Below are positions 25,117 to 33,827 of a stretch of 64,000 nucleotides of DNA, piece after piece (the first letter of the stretch is position 1; the number at the start of each line of letters is the position of its first letter). The translations under genes and the position numbers were made by a program. The DNA comes from Janthinobacterium sp. Marseille. Its GTDB lineage: Bacteria; Pseudomonadota; Gammaproteobacteria; Burkholderiales; Burkholderiaceae_D. A model generated the notes under the pieces. It saw only the letters and a list, made by a program, of their open reading frames with translations. It had not been told where the DNA came from and ran no database searches. The DNA is taken from NCBI RefSeq assembly GCF_000013625.1, contig NC_009659.1, positions 3,410,001 to 3,474,000 of the forward strand, given 5' to 3'.

Positions 25117-25671
25117 TTACTTCGGCATCAAAACCGTATCAATAACATTGATGACGCCATTCGACTGATACACATCATAAGTACTGATACTGGCCGTATT
25201 GCCGCTGTCATCTTTTACATTGATATTGTGTTTGCCATTCATGACGAAGCTCAGTTTTGCGCCATTCGCGGTCGCAAGTTGCGCACTGCCTTTGTTTTTC
25301 TTGATGGCCTTTTCCAGTGCGGCAAAGTCATATTTGCCAGGCACCACGTGATAGGTCAGGATTTTCGTCAGCGTGGCCTTGTTTTCCGGTTTGACCAGGG
25401 TTTCAACGGTACCCGCCGGCAGTTTGCCAAACGCGGCATTGGTTGGTGCGAATACGGTGAACGGACCTTTTCCTTTCAAGGTATCCACCAGGCCTGCTGC
25501 TTTAACAGCGGCAACCAGCGTGGTGTGATCGGCTGAGTTAACTGCGTTATCTACAATATCTTTGCTCGGCAGCATGCTTTGCCCGCCCACCATCACGGCA
25601 TCGGCGGCGTAGGCAAATGAAACAGAAGCGAGTGAGGCGGAGAGAAGCAAGGCGTAAGAAAGTTTGCGCAT
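25117..25671 (-). CDS. fasciclin (FAS1) domain exported protein
   Basis: 184-residue protein with a signal peptide (MRKLSYALLLSASLASVSFAYA), then a single FAS1 domain: TTLVAAVKAAGLVDTLKGKGPFTVFAPTNAAFGKLP (H1 box) and VLMPK at the end preceded by GVINVIDT (H2 box). FAS1 domains mediate adhesion or bind surface polymers; the bacterial single-domain form is usually periplasmic or secreted. It is a stand-alone gene with its own terminator. Confidence 0.92.
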   Translation of the reverse strand: MRKLSYALLLSASLASVSFAYAADAVMVGGQSMLPSKDIVDNAVNSADHTTLVAAVKAAGLVDTLKGKGPFTVFAPTNAAFGKLPAGTVETLVKPENKATLTKILTYHVVPGKYDFAALEKAIKKNKGSAQLATANGAKLSFVMNGKHNINVKDDSGNTASISTYDVYQSNGVINVIDTVLMPK

Positions 25672-25782
25672 GATCGTTCCTTTCGGTGTGTGCAGGATTG
25701 CGTATAGATATACGGCCGACCGACTCCGACAGATTCAATTACTTGCAAACGGCCTATCCAGCCGGCAACAAAAACGCGCAGC

Positions 25783-25819
25783 AAAAGAAAAAGCGGTGCA
25801 ACTTTCATCGCACCGCTTT
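25783..25819 (-). terminator. rnpB intrinsic terminator
   Basis: Stem AAAGCGGTGC / GCACCGCTTT (25790-25799 and 25810-25819) with an A-rich stretch to the left that reads as T-rich downstream on the minus strand. It lies just beyond the RNase P RNA 3' end. Confidence 0.75.
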
Positions 25820-25832
25820 ATATAAAAAGTTG

Positions 25833-26152
25833 AAGCAAGCCGATAGGCCGGATTCTGTTACGACGCATGGGCGAACCCACGCGTTATGACAACCATTCCT
25901 CTAGGCCGTGAATTACTCCACGGCTCAAGCTTCCTACCCGCACGCTCCGCGAGCAACGTCAACGCGTGCCTATTTGGAATTGCTCCGAGTGGAGGTTACC
26001 GCGTTTCACCGTAACTTAATACGCTCGTCTCTGTGGCCCTATTCCTCGCCTCACGGCGGACGGCCGTTAACCGTCACCCTGCTCTATGGAGTCCGGACCT
26101 TCCTCCCGCCATCACCGAAATGACAGCCAGCGGTTGTCTTGGCTTACTTCAG
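25833..26152 (-). ncRNA. rnpB: RNase P RNA (bacterial class A)
   Basis: On the minus strand the RNA starts near AAGTAAGCCAAGACAACCGC and contains the universal core GGGAGGAAGGTCCGGACTCC followed by AGAGCAGGGTGACGG. It ends with AATCCGGCCTATCGGCTTGC, the pairing partner of the 5' part. Length (about 320 nt) and order fit the class A RNase P RNA that processes tRNA 5' ends. Exact ends are estimated within a few bases. Confidence 0.95.
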
Positions 26153-26262
26153 GCGTCATTGTAGTCCAGCAGGCGGTGGGAAGCGCGAATAATGTTTTAT
26201 CATGCGTTTGCGCGATAGCAATTTCCCTGATTTCACCCTTACCCCGCACGCAGAGATACTAC

Positions 26263-27684
26263 ATGAAATTGTATGAAACGCTCGCCGCCGAACTCGCGCA
26301 ATCCATACAGGATGGCGTCCTGCGTATAGGTGATCGTCTGCCCTCGGTGCGACAAGCCAGCACCAGCCGCGCTGTCAGCCCTTCCACCGTATTCCAGGCC
26401 TACTATCTATTGGAGGCGCGCGGCCTGATACGGGCGCGTGAGCGCTCCGGCTATTACGTCGCCGGCGCTGCACAAAAACTGCCGCCGGAACCGGAGCAGG
26501 CATCGCAACCGAATGAAGCCTCATCGCCGGTTGATATCAGCGAACGCGTGTTTGAAGTGCTGGAATCGGCCAAGATGCGCGAGCTCGTACCTTTCGGCTC
26601 CGCCTTCCCCAGCCCGCTACTCTTTCCGATGGCACGGCTGGCCCGAGCGATGGCATCCAGCGTCCAGCAGCTTGACCCGTGGAGTGCCGTCGATGACCTG
26701 ACGCCGGGTAATCCGCAATTGCGCCGCCAGATCGCGCTGCGTTACCTGGCAGACGGCTTGCATATACACACGGATGAAATCGTCATCACCAATGGTGCGC
26801 TGGATGCGCTCAATCTCTGCCTGGCAGCAGTGACACGCCCCGGCGATGCGGTACTGGTCGAATCACCAACCTTTTACGCCGCATTGCAGGCACTGGAACG
26901 CAACGGCCTGCACGCGATAGAAGTGCCGACCCACCCACGCGAAGGGATAGACCTCGCCGCACTGGCTCGTGCGATTGAGCGCCATCAGCCGAAAGCCTGC
27001 TGGCTGATGACGACTTTCCAGAATCCACTCGGCAGCCTGATGCCGGATGAGAAAAAGCGTGATCTGGTCACCCTACTGGCACAACACGAAATCCCGCTGA
27101 TTGAAGATGATGTCTACGGCGAACTGTATTTCGGCGACAAACGCCCGATGCCGGCCAAAGCCTTCGACAGCAAAGGGCTGGTCATGCACTGCTCGTCATT
27201 CTCCAAATGCCTGGCGCCCGGCTATCGCGTCGGCTGGGCTGCGCCGGGACGCTTTACCCGTGCCGTCGCCCGCCGCAAACTGACCACCACCCTGGCGGCG
27301 TCGGCACCGGCACAAGCCGCACTCGCCACCTACCTGGAAAAAGGCGGCTACGACAAACACCTGCGCCAGTTACGCCACACACTATCGGTGCAACAGACCC
27401 AATTTATGGAAGCCATCGCCCGCAGCTTCCCGGCCGGGACCCAGGCCACGCGCCCGAAAGGCGGCTATTTCCTGTGGCTGGAATTACCTGCCAAGGTGAA
27501 TGCACTGGAACTACACCGGCAGGCGCTGGCACAAGGCATCAGCCTGGCACCGGGCCCGATTTTCTCTGCCCATCATGGCTTTACCAATTGCATACGCCTG
27601 AATTACGGGCATGTCTGGGACGCCCGCAGCGAAGCCGCACTCGCAAGCCTCGGGCAATTGGTACAAAAGATGGCCGGAACTTAG
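26263..27684 (+). CDS. MocR-type GntR regulator with aminotransferase domain
   Basis: 473-residue PLP-dependent regulator. The ATG at 26263 (MKLYETLAAELAQSIQDG) gives the canonical start; the frame is open upstream across the rnpB region, which is rejected. The N-terminal GntR winged helix (LRIGDRLPSVRQASTSRAVSPSTVFQAYYLLEARGLI) is joined to a fold-type I aminotransferase domain with the PLP lysine in HCSSFSKCLAPGYRVGW, plus NPLG and DDVYGEL motifs. MocR proteins sense amino-acid or PLP-related ligands. Its target is unknown; it is divergent from rnpB and not in an obvious operon. Confidence 0.92.
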   Translation: MKLYETLAAELAQSIQDGVLRIGDRLPSVRQASTSRAVSPSTVFQAYYLLEARGLIRARERSGYYVAGAAQKLPPEPEQASQPNEASSPVDISERVFEVLESAKMRELVPFGSAFPSPLLFPMARLARAMASSVQQLDPWSAVDDLTPGNPQLRRQIALRYLADGLHIHTDEIVITNGALDALNLCLAAVTRPGDAVLVESPTFYAALQALERNGLHAIEVPTHPREGIDLAALARAIERHQPKACWLMTTFQNPLGSLMPDEKKRDLVTLLAQHEIPLIEDDVYGELYFGDKRPMPAKAFDSKGLVMHCSSFSKCLAPGYRVGWAAPGRFTRAVARRKLTTTLAASAPAQAALATYLEKGGYDKHLRQLRHTLSVQQTQFMEAIARSFPAGTQATRPKGGYFLWLELPAKVNALELHRQALAQGISLAPGPIFSAHHGFTNCIRLNYGHVWDARSEAALASLGQLVQKMAGT

Positions 27685-27894
27685 GCCGGACACCACCCTT
27701 GCCTTTCTGACCATCACACAGCCTCTCCCACAGCGTTTTACCCAAACTGCTATGGTTTTTTACGCGCCTTCTGATGCTAGGCAAAGCGGCCTTGTACCCT
27801 TACCCTTGCAGTATCATGTAGAAATTCCGACAAGCTGCAGAGAAGACAGCTCTGCATATCAAGGCCGCCGGCCTTAGCCAAGAGACCTATAACA

Positions 27895-28641
27895 ATGAGT
27901 GCATCGCACATGCGTAGTAAATACTTACGCTTCATCTGCCGGTTTGCCTCCGCCGGTCTTGTGTTTGCCGCCGGCGCTGCAGCCGCGGCCCCGGCTGTGA
28001 CTGCGGACAATGGCAAAATCCCCGACACCATCGCGCAGCGCGTCGCCGCCTGTGTGGTATGCCACGGCAAGGAAGGCCGTGCCGGCAGCGATGGCTATTA
28101 CCCGCGCATCGCCGGCAAACCAGCCGGCTATCTATATAACCAGTTAATCAATTTCCGCGACGGCAAGCGTACGTATCCGGTCATGACCGCGATGCTGGAA
28201 AACATGTCGGACGCCTACCTGCGCGAAATTGCCCAGTATTTCTCGGAACAGCACCCACCCTACCCGGAACCACAAGCCGCGCAATCCAATCCGGCCGAGC
28301 TGGAACGCGGTCGCCGCCTGGTGCATGACGGCGATAAAGCCAAGGGTATTCCGGCCTGCGTCGCCTGCCATAGCGCGAAGATGACCGGTACCGCACCGGC
28401 AATTCCAGGCCTGATCGGTTTGCCGCGCGACTACCTGCTGGGTCAGATCGGTGCCTGGAAAATCGGCACAAGGCACGCTGCCCAACCGGACTGCATGGCC
28501 GATATCGTCAAGAAAATGAGTGCGGAAGATATCAGTGCCGCCGCTGCCTGGTTATCCGAACAGCGCGTACCGGCCGATGCTTCACCGGCACCTGCCATTA
28601 CCGCCAAACTCCCGCTTGAGTGCGGCAAACTCGCACCGTAG
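27895..28641 (+). CDS. diheme cytochrome c
   Basis: 248-residue exported c-type cytochrome with an Ala-rich signal peptide (FASAGLVFAAGAAAAAPA), then two heme sites, CVVCH (in VAACVVCHGKEGRAG) and CVACH (IPACVACHSAKMTG). Candidate axial Met residues lie in the MTAMLENM and DCMADIVKKM regions. The layout is that of cytochrome c4/c553-type proteins that pass electrons to terminal oxidases. It lies 12 bp before the next cytochrome gene, so the two are co-transcribed and probably form an electron-transfer chain. Confidence 0.9.
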   Translation: MSASHMRSKYLRFICRFASAGLVFAAGAAAAAPAVTADNGKIPDTIAQRVAACVVCHGKEGRAGSDGYYPRIAGKPAGYLYNQLINFRDGKRTYPVMTAMLENMSDAYLREIAQYFSEQHPPYPEPQAAQSNPAELERGRRLVHDGDKAKGIPACVACHSAKMTGTAPAIPGLIGLPRDYLLGQIGAWKIGTRHAAQPDCMADIVKKMSAEDISAAAAWLSEQRVPADASPAPAITAKLPLECGKLAP

Positions 28642-28652
28642 AAAAGCAAACC

Positions 28653-29939
28653 ATGAAACGACAATATCTATTGCGCTTTTCCGCACTTTTACTGGGCATC
28701 ATCACCGTCTTCGTCGGCTGGCTGTATTGGGCCAACCGCAATCCTGACCTCGGCCAGGCTTCCGTACCACCGACCGATCCGGCGCAGCAATTGGTACAGG
28801 GTGAGTACCTGGCCCGCGTCGGCAATTGCATGAGCTGCCACACTTCACGCGGCGGCGAGTCGTATGCCGGCGGTCGCGCCGTACCTACCCCCTTCGGCAA
28901 TATCTATACATCCAACCTGACACCGGATGCCGAAACCGGACTCGGCAAATGGAATAGCAACGATTTCTGGCAAGCCATGCACGATGGCAAATCGAAAGAT
29001 GGCAGCTTGCTGTACCCAGCCTTTCCGTACACGAATTACACCAAGGTCACGCGCGCTGATTCGGATGCGATATTCGCTTACCTGCAAACCCTGCCTGCCG
29101 TCAGCCAGCAAAACCGCGCGCCTGATTTGCGCTTCCCTTACGACAATCGCGTCGCCCTCTATGTCTGGCGCGCGCTCTACTTTCGCCCCGGCCAGTACGC
29201 GAATGACGACAAGCAATCGGTGGAATGGAATCGCGGCGCTTACCTGGCACAAGGCCTCGGCCATTGCAGTGCCTGTCATTCACCGCGCGATGCGCTCGGT
29301 GGTACCGATCTGAAGGCAGAACTCGGCGGCGGCATGATCCCGGTCTTGAACTGGTATGCACCGCCTTTGAATGGTGATGCACAAACCAGCCTCGGCAATT
29401 GGGAAACAGAACATCTGGCCGCACTGATGAAAACCGGTACCGCACCAAGTCGCTCGGTCAGCGGACCGATGGCGGAAGTGGTGTTCGGCAGCCTGCAATA
29501 TGCGAAAGATGAAGACATCAAGGCGATGGCGCTTTACCTGAAATCCTTGCCGCAGCAAATTCCCGCACCAGTCGCTGCAGCGGAAAGCGTGCCGGATGAA
29601 ACCAAGAAAAACATGATCAAGGCCGGTGCCAAACTGTATGAAAACCAGTGCGCCAGCTGCCATCAGGAATCCGGCAAAGGTGTAGCTGCTATCTATCCGG
29701 CACTCGCCGGAAGTCGTGCGATTACCACGCCGGTTGCGACCAATGCGATCCGCATGGTCTTGCATGGTGGCTATGCACCGAGCACGGCAGGCAATCCGCG
29801 TCCTTACGGCATGCCGCCCTTCGGCCATTCCATGACGGATGAAGAAGTGGCTTCTGTCGTGACCTATATCCGTAACTCCTGGGGCAACCAGGCTACCGCG
29901 GTATCACCGAACGATGTGAATCGCTATCGCTCACGTTAA
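28653..29939 (+). CDS. triheme cytochrome c (membrane dehydrogenase cytochrome subunit type)
   Basis: 428-residue protein anchored by an N-terminal helix (LRFSALLLGIITVFVGWLYWA). The ATG at 28653 was chosen as the start of this helix. It has three heme sites, CMSCH, CSACH and CASCH, spaced as in the cytochrome subunit of membrane alcohol/aldehyde/gluconate dehydrogenases. Motifs GGRAVPTPFGNIYTSNLTPD and YPAFPYTNYTKVTRAD are typical of that subunit. No catalytic dehydrogenase subunit is adjacent, so the partner must be elsewhere or the protein serves the diheme cytochrome encoded upstream. Confidence 0.9.
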   Translation: MKRQYLLRFSALLLGIITVFVGWLYWANRNPDLGQASVPPTDPAQQLVQGEYLARVGNCMSCHTSRGGESYAGGRAVPTPFGNIYTSNLTPDAETGLGKWNSNDFWQAMHDGKSKDGSLLYPAFPYTNYTKVTRADSDAIFAYLQTLPAVSQQNRAPDLRFPYDNRVALYVWRALYFRPGQYANDDKQSVEWNRGAYLAQGLGHCSACHSPRDALGGTDLKAELGGGMIPVLNWYAPPLNGDAQTSLGNWETEHLAALMKTGTAPSRSVSGPMAEVVFGSLQYAKDEDIKAMALYLKSLPQQIPAPVAAAESVPDETKKNMIKAGAKLYENQCASCHQESGKGVAAIYPALAGSRAITTPVATNAIRMVLHGGYAPSTAGNPRPYGMPPFGHSMTDEEVASVVTYIRNSWGNQATAVSPNDVNRYRSR

Positions 29940-29954
29940 CACTATTTGCTTCCC

Positions 29955-30392
29955 ATGCATCACACCACTTTAAGCAGCAAACACTTGAGCAAGACCAGCG
30001 CCACTTTATTGGCGGTCTTGCTCGGCGGCACCGGCGCGCATCGCTTCTATCTGTATGGTGCGAAAGATTTCTGGGCCTGGACTTACCTCGCCGCCTTCCT
30101 CATCTTCGCGCTGGCGCTGATCCTCGCACAAGCACCGCATTCCATCGCGGTGAGCGTACTGGTCCTTTTCCCTTTGTCGATCTTTGCCGGCTGGATAGAA
30201 GCATTGACCATAGGACTCACACCGGATGAAAAATGGGATGCCAAACACAATGCCTTATCGGCACAGCAATCCGATTCACGCTGGTCGGTCGTAATACTGA
30301 TCGTGCTGACTTTCGCCTGCGGCTTTACCACCATCGTGATCGCGATGGCACGCATGACTGATTTATTGCTGACCGGCGGTGCTTATGGCTGA
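29955..30392 (+). CDS. TM2 domain membrane protein
   Basis: 145-residue membrane protein. ATG at 29955 is preferred over a TTG at 29946. The TM2 signature is clear: TSATLLAVLLGGTGAHRFYLYGAKDFWAWTYLAAFL. Further hydrophobic segments follow (ALALILAQAPHSIAVSVLVLFPLSIFAGWIEALTIGL and VVILIVLTFACGFTTIVIAMARM). The function of the family is unknown. It follows the cytochrome genes by 15 bp and may belong to their transcript. Confidence 0.82.
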   Translation: MHHTTLSSKHLSKTSATLLAVLLGGTGAHRFYLYGAKDFWAWTYLAAFLIFALALILAQAPHSIAVSVLVLFPLSIFAGWIEALTIGLTPDEKWDAKHNALSAQQSDSRWSVVILIVLTFACGFTTIVIAMARMTDLLLTGGAYG

Positions 30393-30436
30393 TCACGTTC
30401 TATAATCGATCATTGCAAATCACTGCCGGCACTTCC

Positions 30437-31402
30437 ATGTCTACTATCGATTTCCGCCTGCCACCGATTCCCTGCCTGATTGCATTCGAAGCACGCGCAC
30501 GCCTGGGTAGCGGCGTACTGGTCGCACGCGAATTGTGTATCTCGCCAAGCGCAGTCAGCCATCGCATCAAACAACTGGAAGAAGCCACCAACCTGCAATT
30601 ATTCCGCAAGACCAGCGGCGAAGCGGTACTCACCGCCGACGGCCAGGCTTACCTCGAAGCAGTACGCAATGCACTCAATACCCTGAGCCACTTCGGCCGC
30701 AATCCTGCCAGCAATACCAAGACCAGGAAACAGTTGCGTATCGCGGCACCACCGACCTTTGCCTACCAGATCATCATTCCGCGCCTGAGCTTATTGCAGG
30801 AGCATTTCCCTGCACTGCGTTTCGAATTGCAGCTATCGGTACCGCTGGTAGGATTAAAGGCAGACGATTCGGATATCGAAATACGCTTCGGCATCGGGCA
30901 TTATCCCGGCTACCACGTCACCCGCATCCTTGATGAAGATGTCCTGCCCATGTGCAGCCCTGAATACCTGGCGCAGCATGGACCGTTTGAAAATTATGAA
31001 GACCTGCAACGCGCGACCTTGCTCCGCTGCACGATAGAACCCTGGCATCCATGGTTCCAGGCGGCCGGCCTGGATTGGCGCGAGCCGATCGGTACTTTGC
31101 AATTTGTTGATATCGGTTCCTGCATGCAGGCGGCGGCATGGGGCCATGGCATTGCCTTGGCGCGGCCGAAGATGGCAGCCTCACTGACCGCAAGCGGTCG
31201 CCTGGTACCTGTATTTGATTTAGCAGCGAAACCTGCTTACTCTTACTTTGCGACTTGCCTGCCGGAAGCCTTACAACATACGGAATCGCTGGAAGTGATC
31301 AACTGGCTGCGCAGTGACCTGGAACATGAAGATGCAATGCAGGCACTGCAGGCAAAACAAAATCCGGCTGCAGCCAAACCTTCCGTCAAACGAAAAAAAT
31401 AG
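30437..31402 (+). CDS. LysR-family regulator, GcvA-like
   Basis: 321-residue LysR regulator starting at ATG 30437 (MSTIDFRLPPIPCLIAFEA). The helix-turn-helix VLVARELCISPSAVSHRIKQLEEATNLQLFRKTSGEAVLTADG is clear, with a substrate-binding domain of the GcvA type (EIRFGIGHYPGYHVTRILDEDVLPMCSPEYL). It is convergent with the racemase-like gene. It is the nearest regulator to the nitrilase/permease cluster, but it is equally separate from it, so its targets are open. The last codons are Lys-rich. Confidence 0.9.
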   Translation: MSTIDFRLPPIPCLIAFEARARLGSGVLVARELCISPSAVSHRIKQLEEATNLQLFRKTSGEAVLTADGQAYLEAVRNALNTLSHFGRNPASNTKTRKQLRIAAPPTFAYQIIIPRLSLLQEHFPALRFELQLSVPLVGLKADDSDIEIRFGIGHYPGYHVTRILDEDVLPMCSPEYLAQHGPFENYEDLQRATLLRCTIEPWHPWFQAAGLDWREPIGTLQFVDIGSCMQAAAWGHGIALARPKMAASLTASGRLVPVFDLAAKPAYSYFATCLPEALQHTESLEVINWLRSDLEHEDAMQALQAKQNPAAAKPSVKRKK

Positions 31403-31432
31403 GCAGTACCTCGCGCCCGCGGGGCACTGCCT
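31393..31432 (-). terminator. terminator between LysR and racemase-like gene
   Basis: AGGCAGT (31401-31407) pairs with ACTGCCT (31426-31432). An A-run lies to the left, that is a T-run on the minus strand, 15 bp after the racemase-like stop. The A-run is part of the LysR gene's final Lys codons. Confidence 0.75.
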
Positions 31433-31446
31433 AAAGAGACACACCA

Positions 31447-32544
31447 TCACACGGTGTAACGTTCAACAGCTTCTTCTTTCCACTGGATGCCGTTGCCAGG
31501 ACAGTCGCGTACGATCGCATTGCCGTTGCGTACCAGCAAAGGATCGACCAGGATAGGATCTGCCATCTGGAAATACTCTATGTAATGCGCGGTCGGCGTC
31601 ACACGCAATAAGTGCACGCTGATTTCCTGGAAGAAGTGATTCGACACACGGACATTGTTGGCAGCGCATACACCCACTGCCTGCATCCAGCCCGAGACGC
31701 CACCGATCTTCATCAGGTCCGGCATCATGTAATCGGATGCTTTCATGCGCAAACTCTCCGCAACCTGGCGCGGACCCCACAGGTTCTCACCCAGCTGCAA
31801 AGGTGTCTTGATTGCGGCCGCAATTTGCGCGTGACCACAGTTATCGTCGTAACGCGTCGGCTCTTCGATCCAGAGTAAGCCTTCATCATCCAGCGCCGGG
31901 CAACGCACCATCGCTTCGGCTACATCCAGGCTCTGGTTGTAATCGACCATCAGGCGCGCTACACCTTCCGTCGCCTTGATCGCTGCACGTACGACGGCGA
32001 TATCTTCCTGCAAGGTCGGATAACCGATCTTGATCTTGATTGCCTTGAAGCCACGTTCGACTGCAGCCGCGACATGCTTCTCCGCATCGGCCAACCCATC
32101 CATACCGAAGCTGGCATAGGCCGGGATACCATCGGCAGATGCACCACTACCGACACTGCCGCCTAATGCACGTACCAGCGGCAACTCGAGGAATTTCGCA
32201 TGTGCATCCCAGACCGCCATATCGATACCGGCCAGCACCATATCGAGCAAACCATAAGCACCTATCAGCATAAAGCGGCTGCGCAAATTATTCGTCAAAC
32301 CCAGTGGATCCAGCGGCTGTCCTTCCAGCAACAAGGTCAGGTCCCGCGCCAGTTGCTTGACTGCCCCCAGTACCAAAGGTGTATAGGTAAAAATATATGC
32401 ATGGCCGCAGACACCTGCATCCGTCTGTACATCCAGCAAAAGCATGGGTGCCGCATGTACCGTCCCGCTCGCCGTCTTCAACGGTTGTGAGAGTGGCACG
32501 ATCAATGCACGTACACGCATTTCAGTGATGAGAGGTAAAGACAT
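31447..32544 (-). CDS. mandelate racemase / muconate lactonizing-type enolase superfamily enzyme
   Basis: 365-residue enolase-superfamily enzyme. Capping-domain start is MRVRALIVPLSQPLKTASG. The barrel carries KIKIG (general base Lys), metal ligands Asp in VDYNQS, Glu in WIEEPT and Glu in LGENLWG, and a His base in VSNHFFQEIS followed by YIEYF. This residue set matches the mandelate racemase subgroup (Lys and His bases on opposite faces). It would act on an alpha-hydroxy or related carboxylic acid. It is next to a nitrilase, whose product is a carboxylic acid, so sequential action is plausible but unproven. Confidence 0.88.
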   Translation of the reverse strand: MSLPLITEMRVRALIVPLSQPLKTASGTVHAAPMLLLDVQTDAGVCGHAYIFTYTPLVLGAVKQLARDLTLLLEGQPLDPLGLTNNLRSRFMLIGAYGLLDMVLAGIDMAVWDAHAKFLELPLVRALGGSVGSGASADGIPAYASFGMDGLADAEKHVAAAVERGFKAIKIKIGYPTLQEDIAVVRAAIKATEGVARLMVDYNQSLDVAEAMVRCPALDDEGLLWIEEPTRYDDNCGHAQIAAAIKTPLQLGENLWGPRQVAESLRMKASDYMMPDLMKIGGVSGWMQAVGVCAANNVRVSNHFFQEISVHLLRVTPTAHYIEYFQMADPILVDPLLVRNGNAIVRDCPGNGIQWKEEAVERYTV

Positions 32545-32561
32545 AATTGCCCTGCTATCTT

Positions 32562-32597
32562 AAAAATAAAAAACAAAACGCCGCCCCGAAGGCGGCG
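32562..32597 (-). terminator. terminator between nitrilase and racemase-like genes
   Basis: CGCCGCC (32579-32585) and GGCGGCG (32591-32597) with loop CCGAA, followed on the minus strand by a T-rich run. It follows the nitrilase stop by 9 bp, so the racemase-like gene is probably expressed separately or by read-through. Confidence 0.85.
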
Positions 32598-32605
32598 CAA
32601 CCAGC

Positions 32606-33673
32606 TTATTGCAGACGATCGCTACCGTCAGGTGCACGTGACAATGCAGGCAAAGGCCCGAGCTCGGCAGCAAACTGCGCACGTTCCGCTTCCGCTGCCG
32701 CATCGTTGAACTCGACCGGCGTCAATGCACGACGATTGACCTTCAATTCGAATACATCAAAACGATTGTAGTAACCGACGACATCCTGGAATTGTTTAGG
32801 TACTACGCATTTGGCGAGGTCGATATCGGCATAGACGATGCCTTCTTCATCCTGCAAGGTATCGCTGATCGGCATCCCGTCCGGGCCCATAATCATCGAT
32901 ACGCTCTTCGATGCTTCTTCCATCAGGCGACGTACACGCGGATCGTTGCGGCTGATCATGTCGATTGCTTCAGGCGGCAGGAAGCCGGAAGCGACGATGT
33001 TAAACATCTTGCCTTCAAAGGCGGCAGCACCGGCACGCAGGCGTATCGATGCTTCGAGGTCGTAAGCAACTTCACCCGACGGATGGGTAGGCCAACGTGG
33101 TGAGTAAGCGGAGATGTGTACGTTCTCGCCTTGCGCCATCAGCGAGAAACGCGCCAATGCATTTGTGTTTTCGCCACATACCAGTGCACCGATGCGGCCG
33201 ATGCGGGTATCTACTACACGCAAGCCACTACCGTCACCGCTGGCCCATGCCAGCTTTTCCCAATGCGTTGCAATCAGTTTGCGGTGACGATTCAGGATGC
33301 TGCCGTCATCACCGATCAGGATATTCGTATCCCATACGCAACCCATGCTGATCGGTGTGCCTTCGTTGATACCCATCGAAACGAAGACGCCGTGGCGACG
33401 TGCCGCTTCACGCAATTGCGCTACTTCCGGTCCGTTGATCTCAATCGCCGACGACGCCAGTTTGAAAAAGAATTCATGCGTTTCCACCGGTGCCCATACG
33501 CCACACCAGATCGGGAAGGCGGAAACGAATGCTTCCGGGAAAGCGATCAGCGAAGCGCCGTTGCGCGCAGCTTCAGCGATCAGGTCGCAAGCTTTATCGA
33601 TGGTGGCCGGGGTGTCGAAATAGATAGGCGCTGCATGACATGCTGCTGCCTTGAATTTTGGATATTCCTTCAT
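32606..33673 (-). CDS. nitrilase
   Basis: 355-residue carbon-nitrogen hydrolase. The ATG at 33673 was chosen because AGGAGAGTAGTA precedes it; the frame extends 18 codons further. The catalytic triad is visible: Glu in LIAFPEAFVSAFP, Lys in NRHRKLIATHWEKLAWASGDG, and Cys in GALVCGENTNALARF. The HRKLxPTxxER-like segment and CGENTN are those of true nitrilases (nitrile to carboxylic acid plus ammonia), not amidases. It lies downstream of the permease gene on the same strand, which may carry the substrate or the acid product. Confidence 0.93.
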   Translation of the reverse strand: MKEYPKFKAAACHAAPIYFDTPATIDKACDLIAEAARNGASLIAFPEAFVSAFPIWCGVWAPVETHEFFFKLASSAIEINGPEVAQLREAARRHGVFVSMGINEGTPISMGCVWDTNILIGDDGSILNRHRKLIATHWEKLAWASGDGSGLRVVDTRIGRIGALVCGENTNALARFSLMAQGENVHISAYSPRWPTHPSGEVAYDLEASIRLRAGAAAFEGKMFNIVASGFLPPEAIDMISRNDPRVRRLMEEASKSVSMIMGPDGMPISDTLQDEEGIVYADIDLAKCVVPKQFQDVVGYYNRFDVFELKVNRRALTPVEFNDAAAEAERAQFAAELGPLPALSRAPDGSDRLQ

Positions 33674-33790
33674 TACTACTCTCCTAAATGATGTTTTGAG
33701 TCCGGACAATTTGAGCCCGAAAGTCACGTGCCACTATAGGCGGTGTGCAGGGAAAACTGAGCGTTTTACAGATTGAAATGATTTGCATCC

Positions 33791-33813
33791 GGGATGCAGA
33801 AAATCTGCATCCC
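33791..33813. repeat. perfect hairpin downstream of the lactate-type permease gene
   Basis: GGGATGCAGA and TCTGCATCCC flank an AAA loop, a perfect 10-bp stem directly after the permease stop (33828). No T-run follows on the minus strand, so it could stabilise the mRNA end or act as a weak terminator. Confidence 0.6.
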
Positions 33814-33827
33814 CAATAGCGGCGCGC

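Noticed and set aside
26086..26262. extension of the MocR gene into the rnpB region
   Set aside because: The sequence is the 5' part of RNase P RNA on the other strand and its promoter; the GntR domain starts at 26263.
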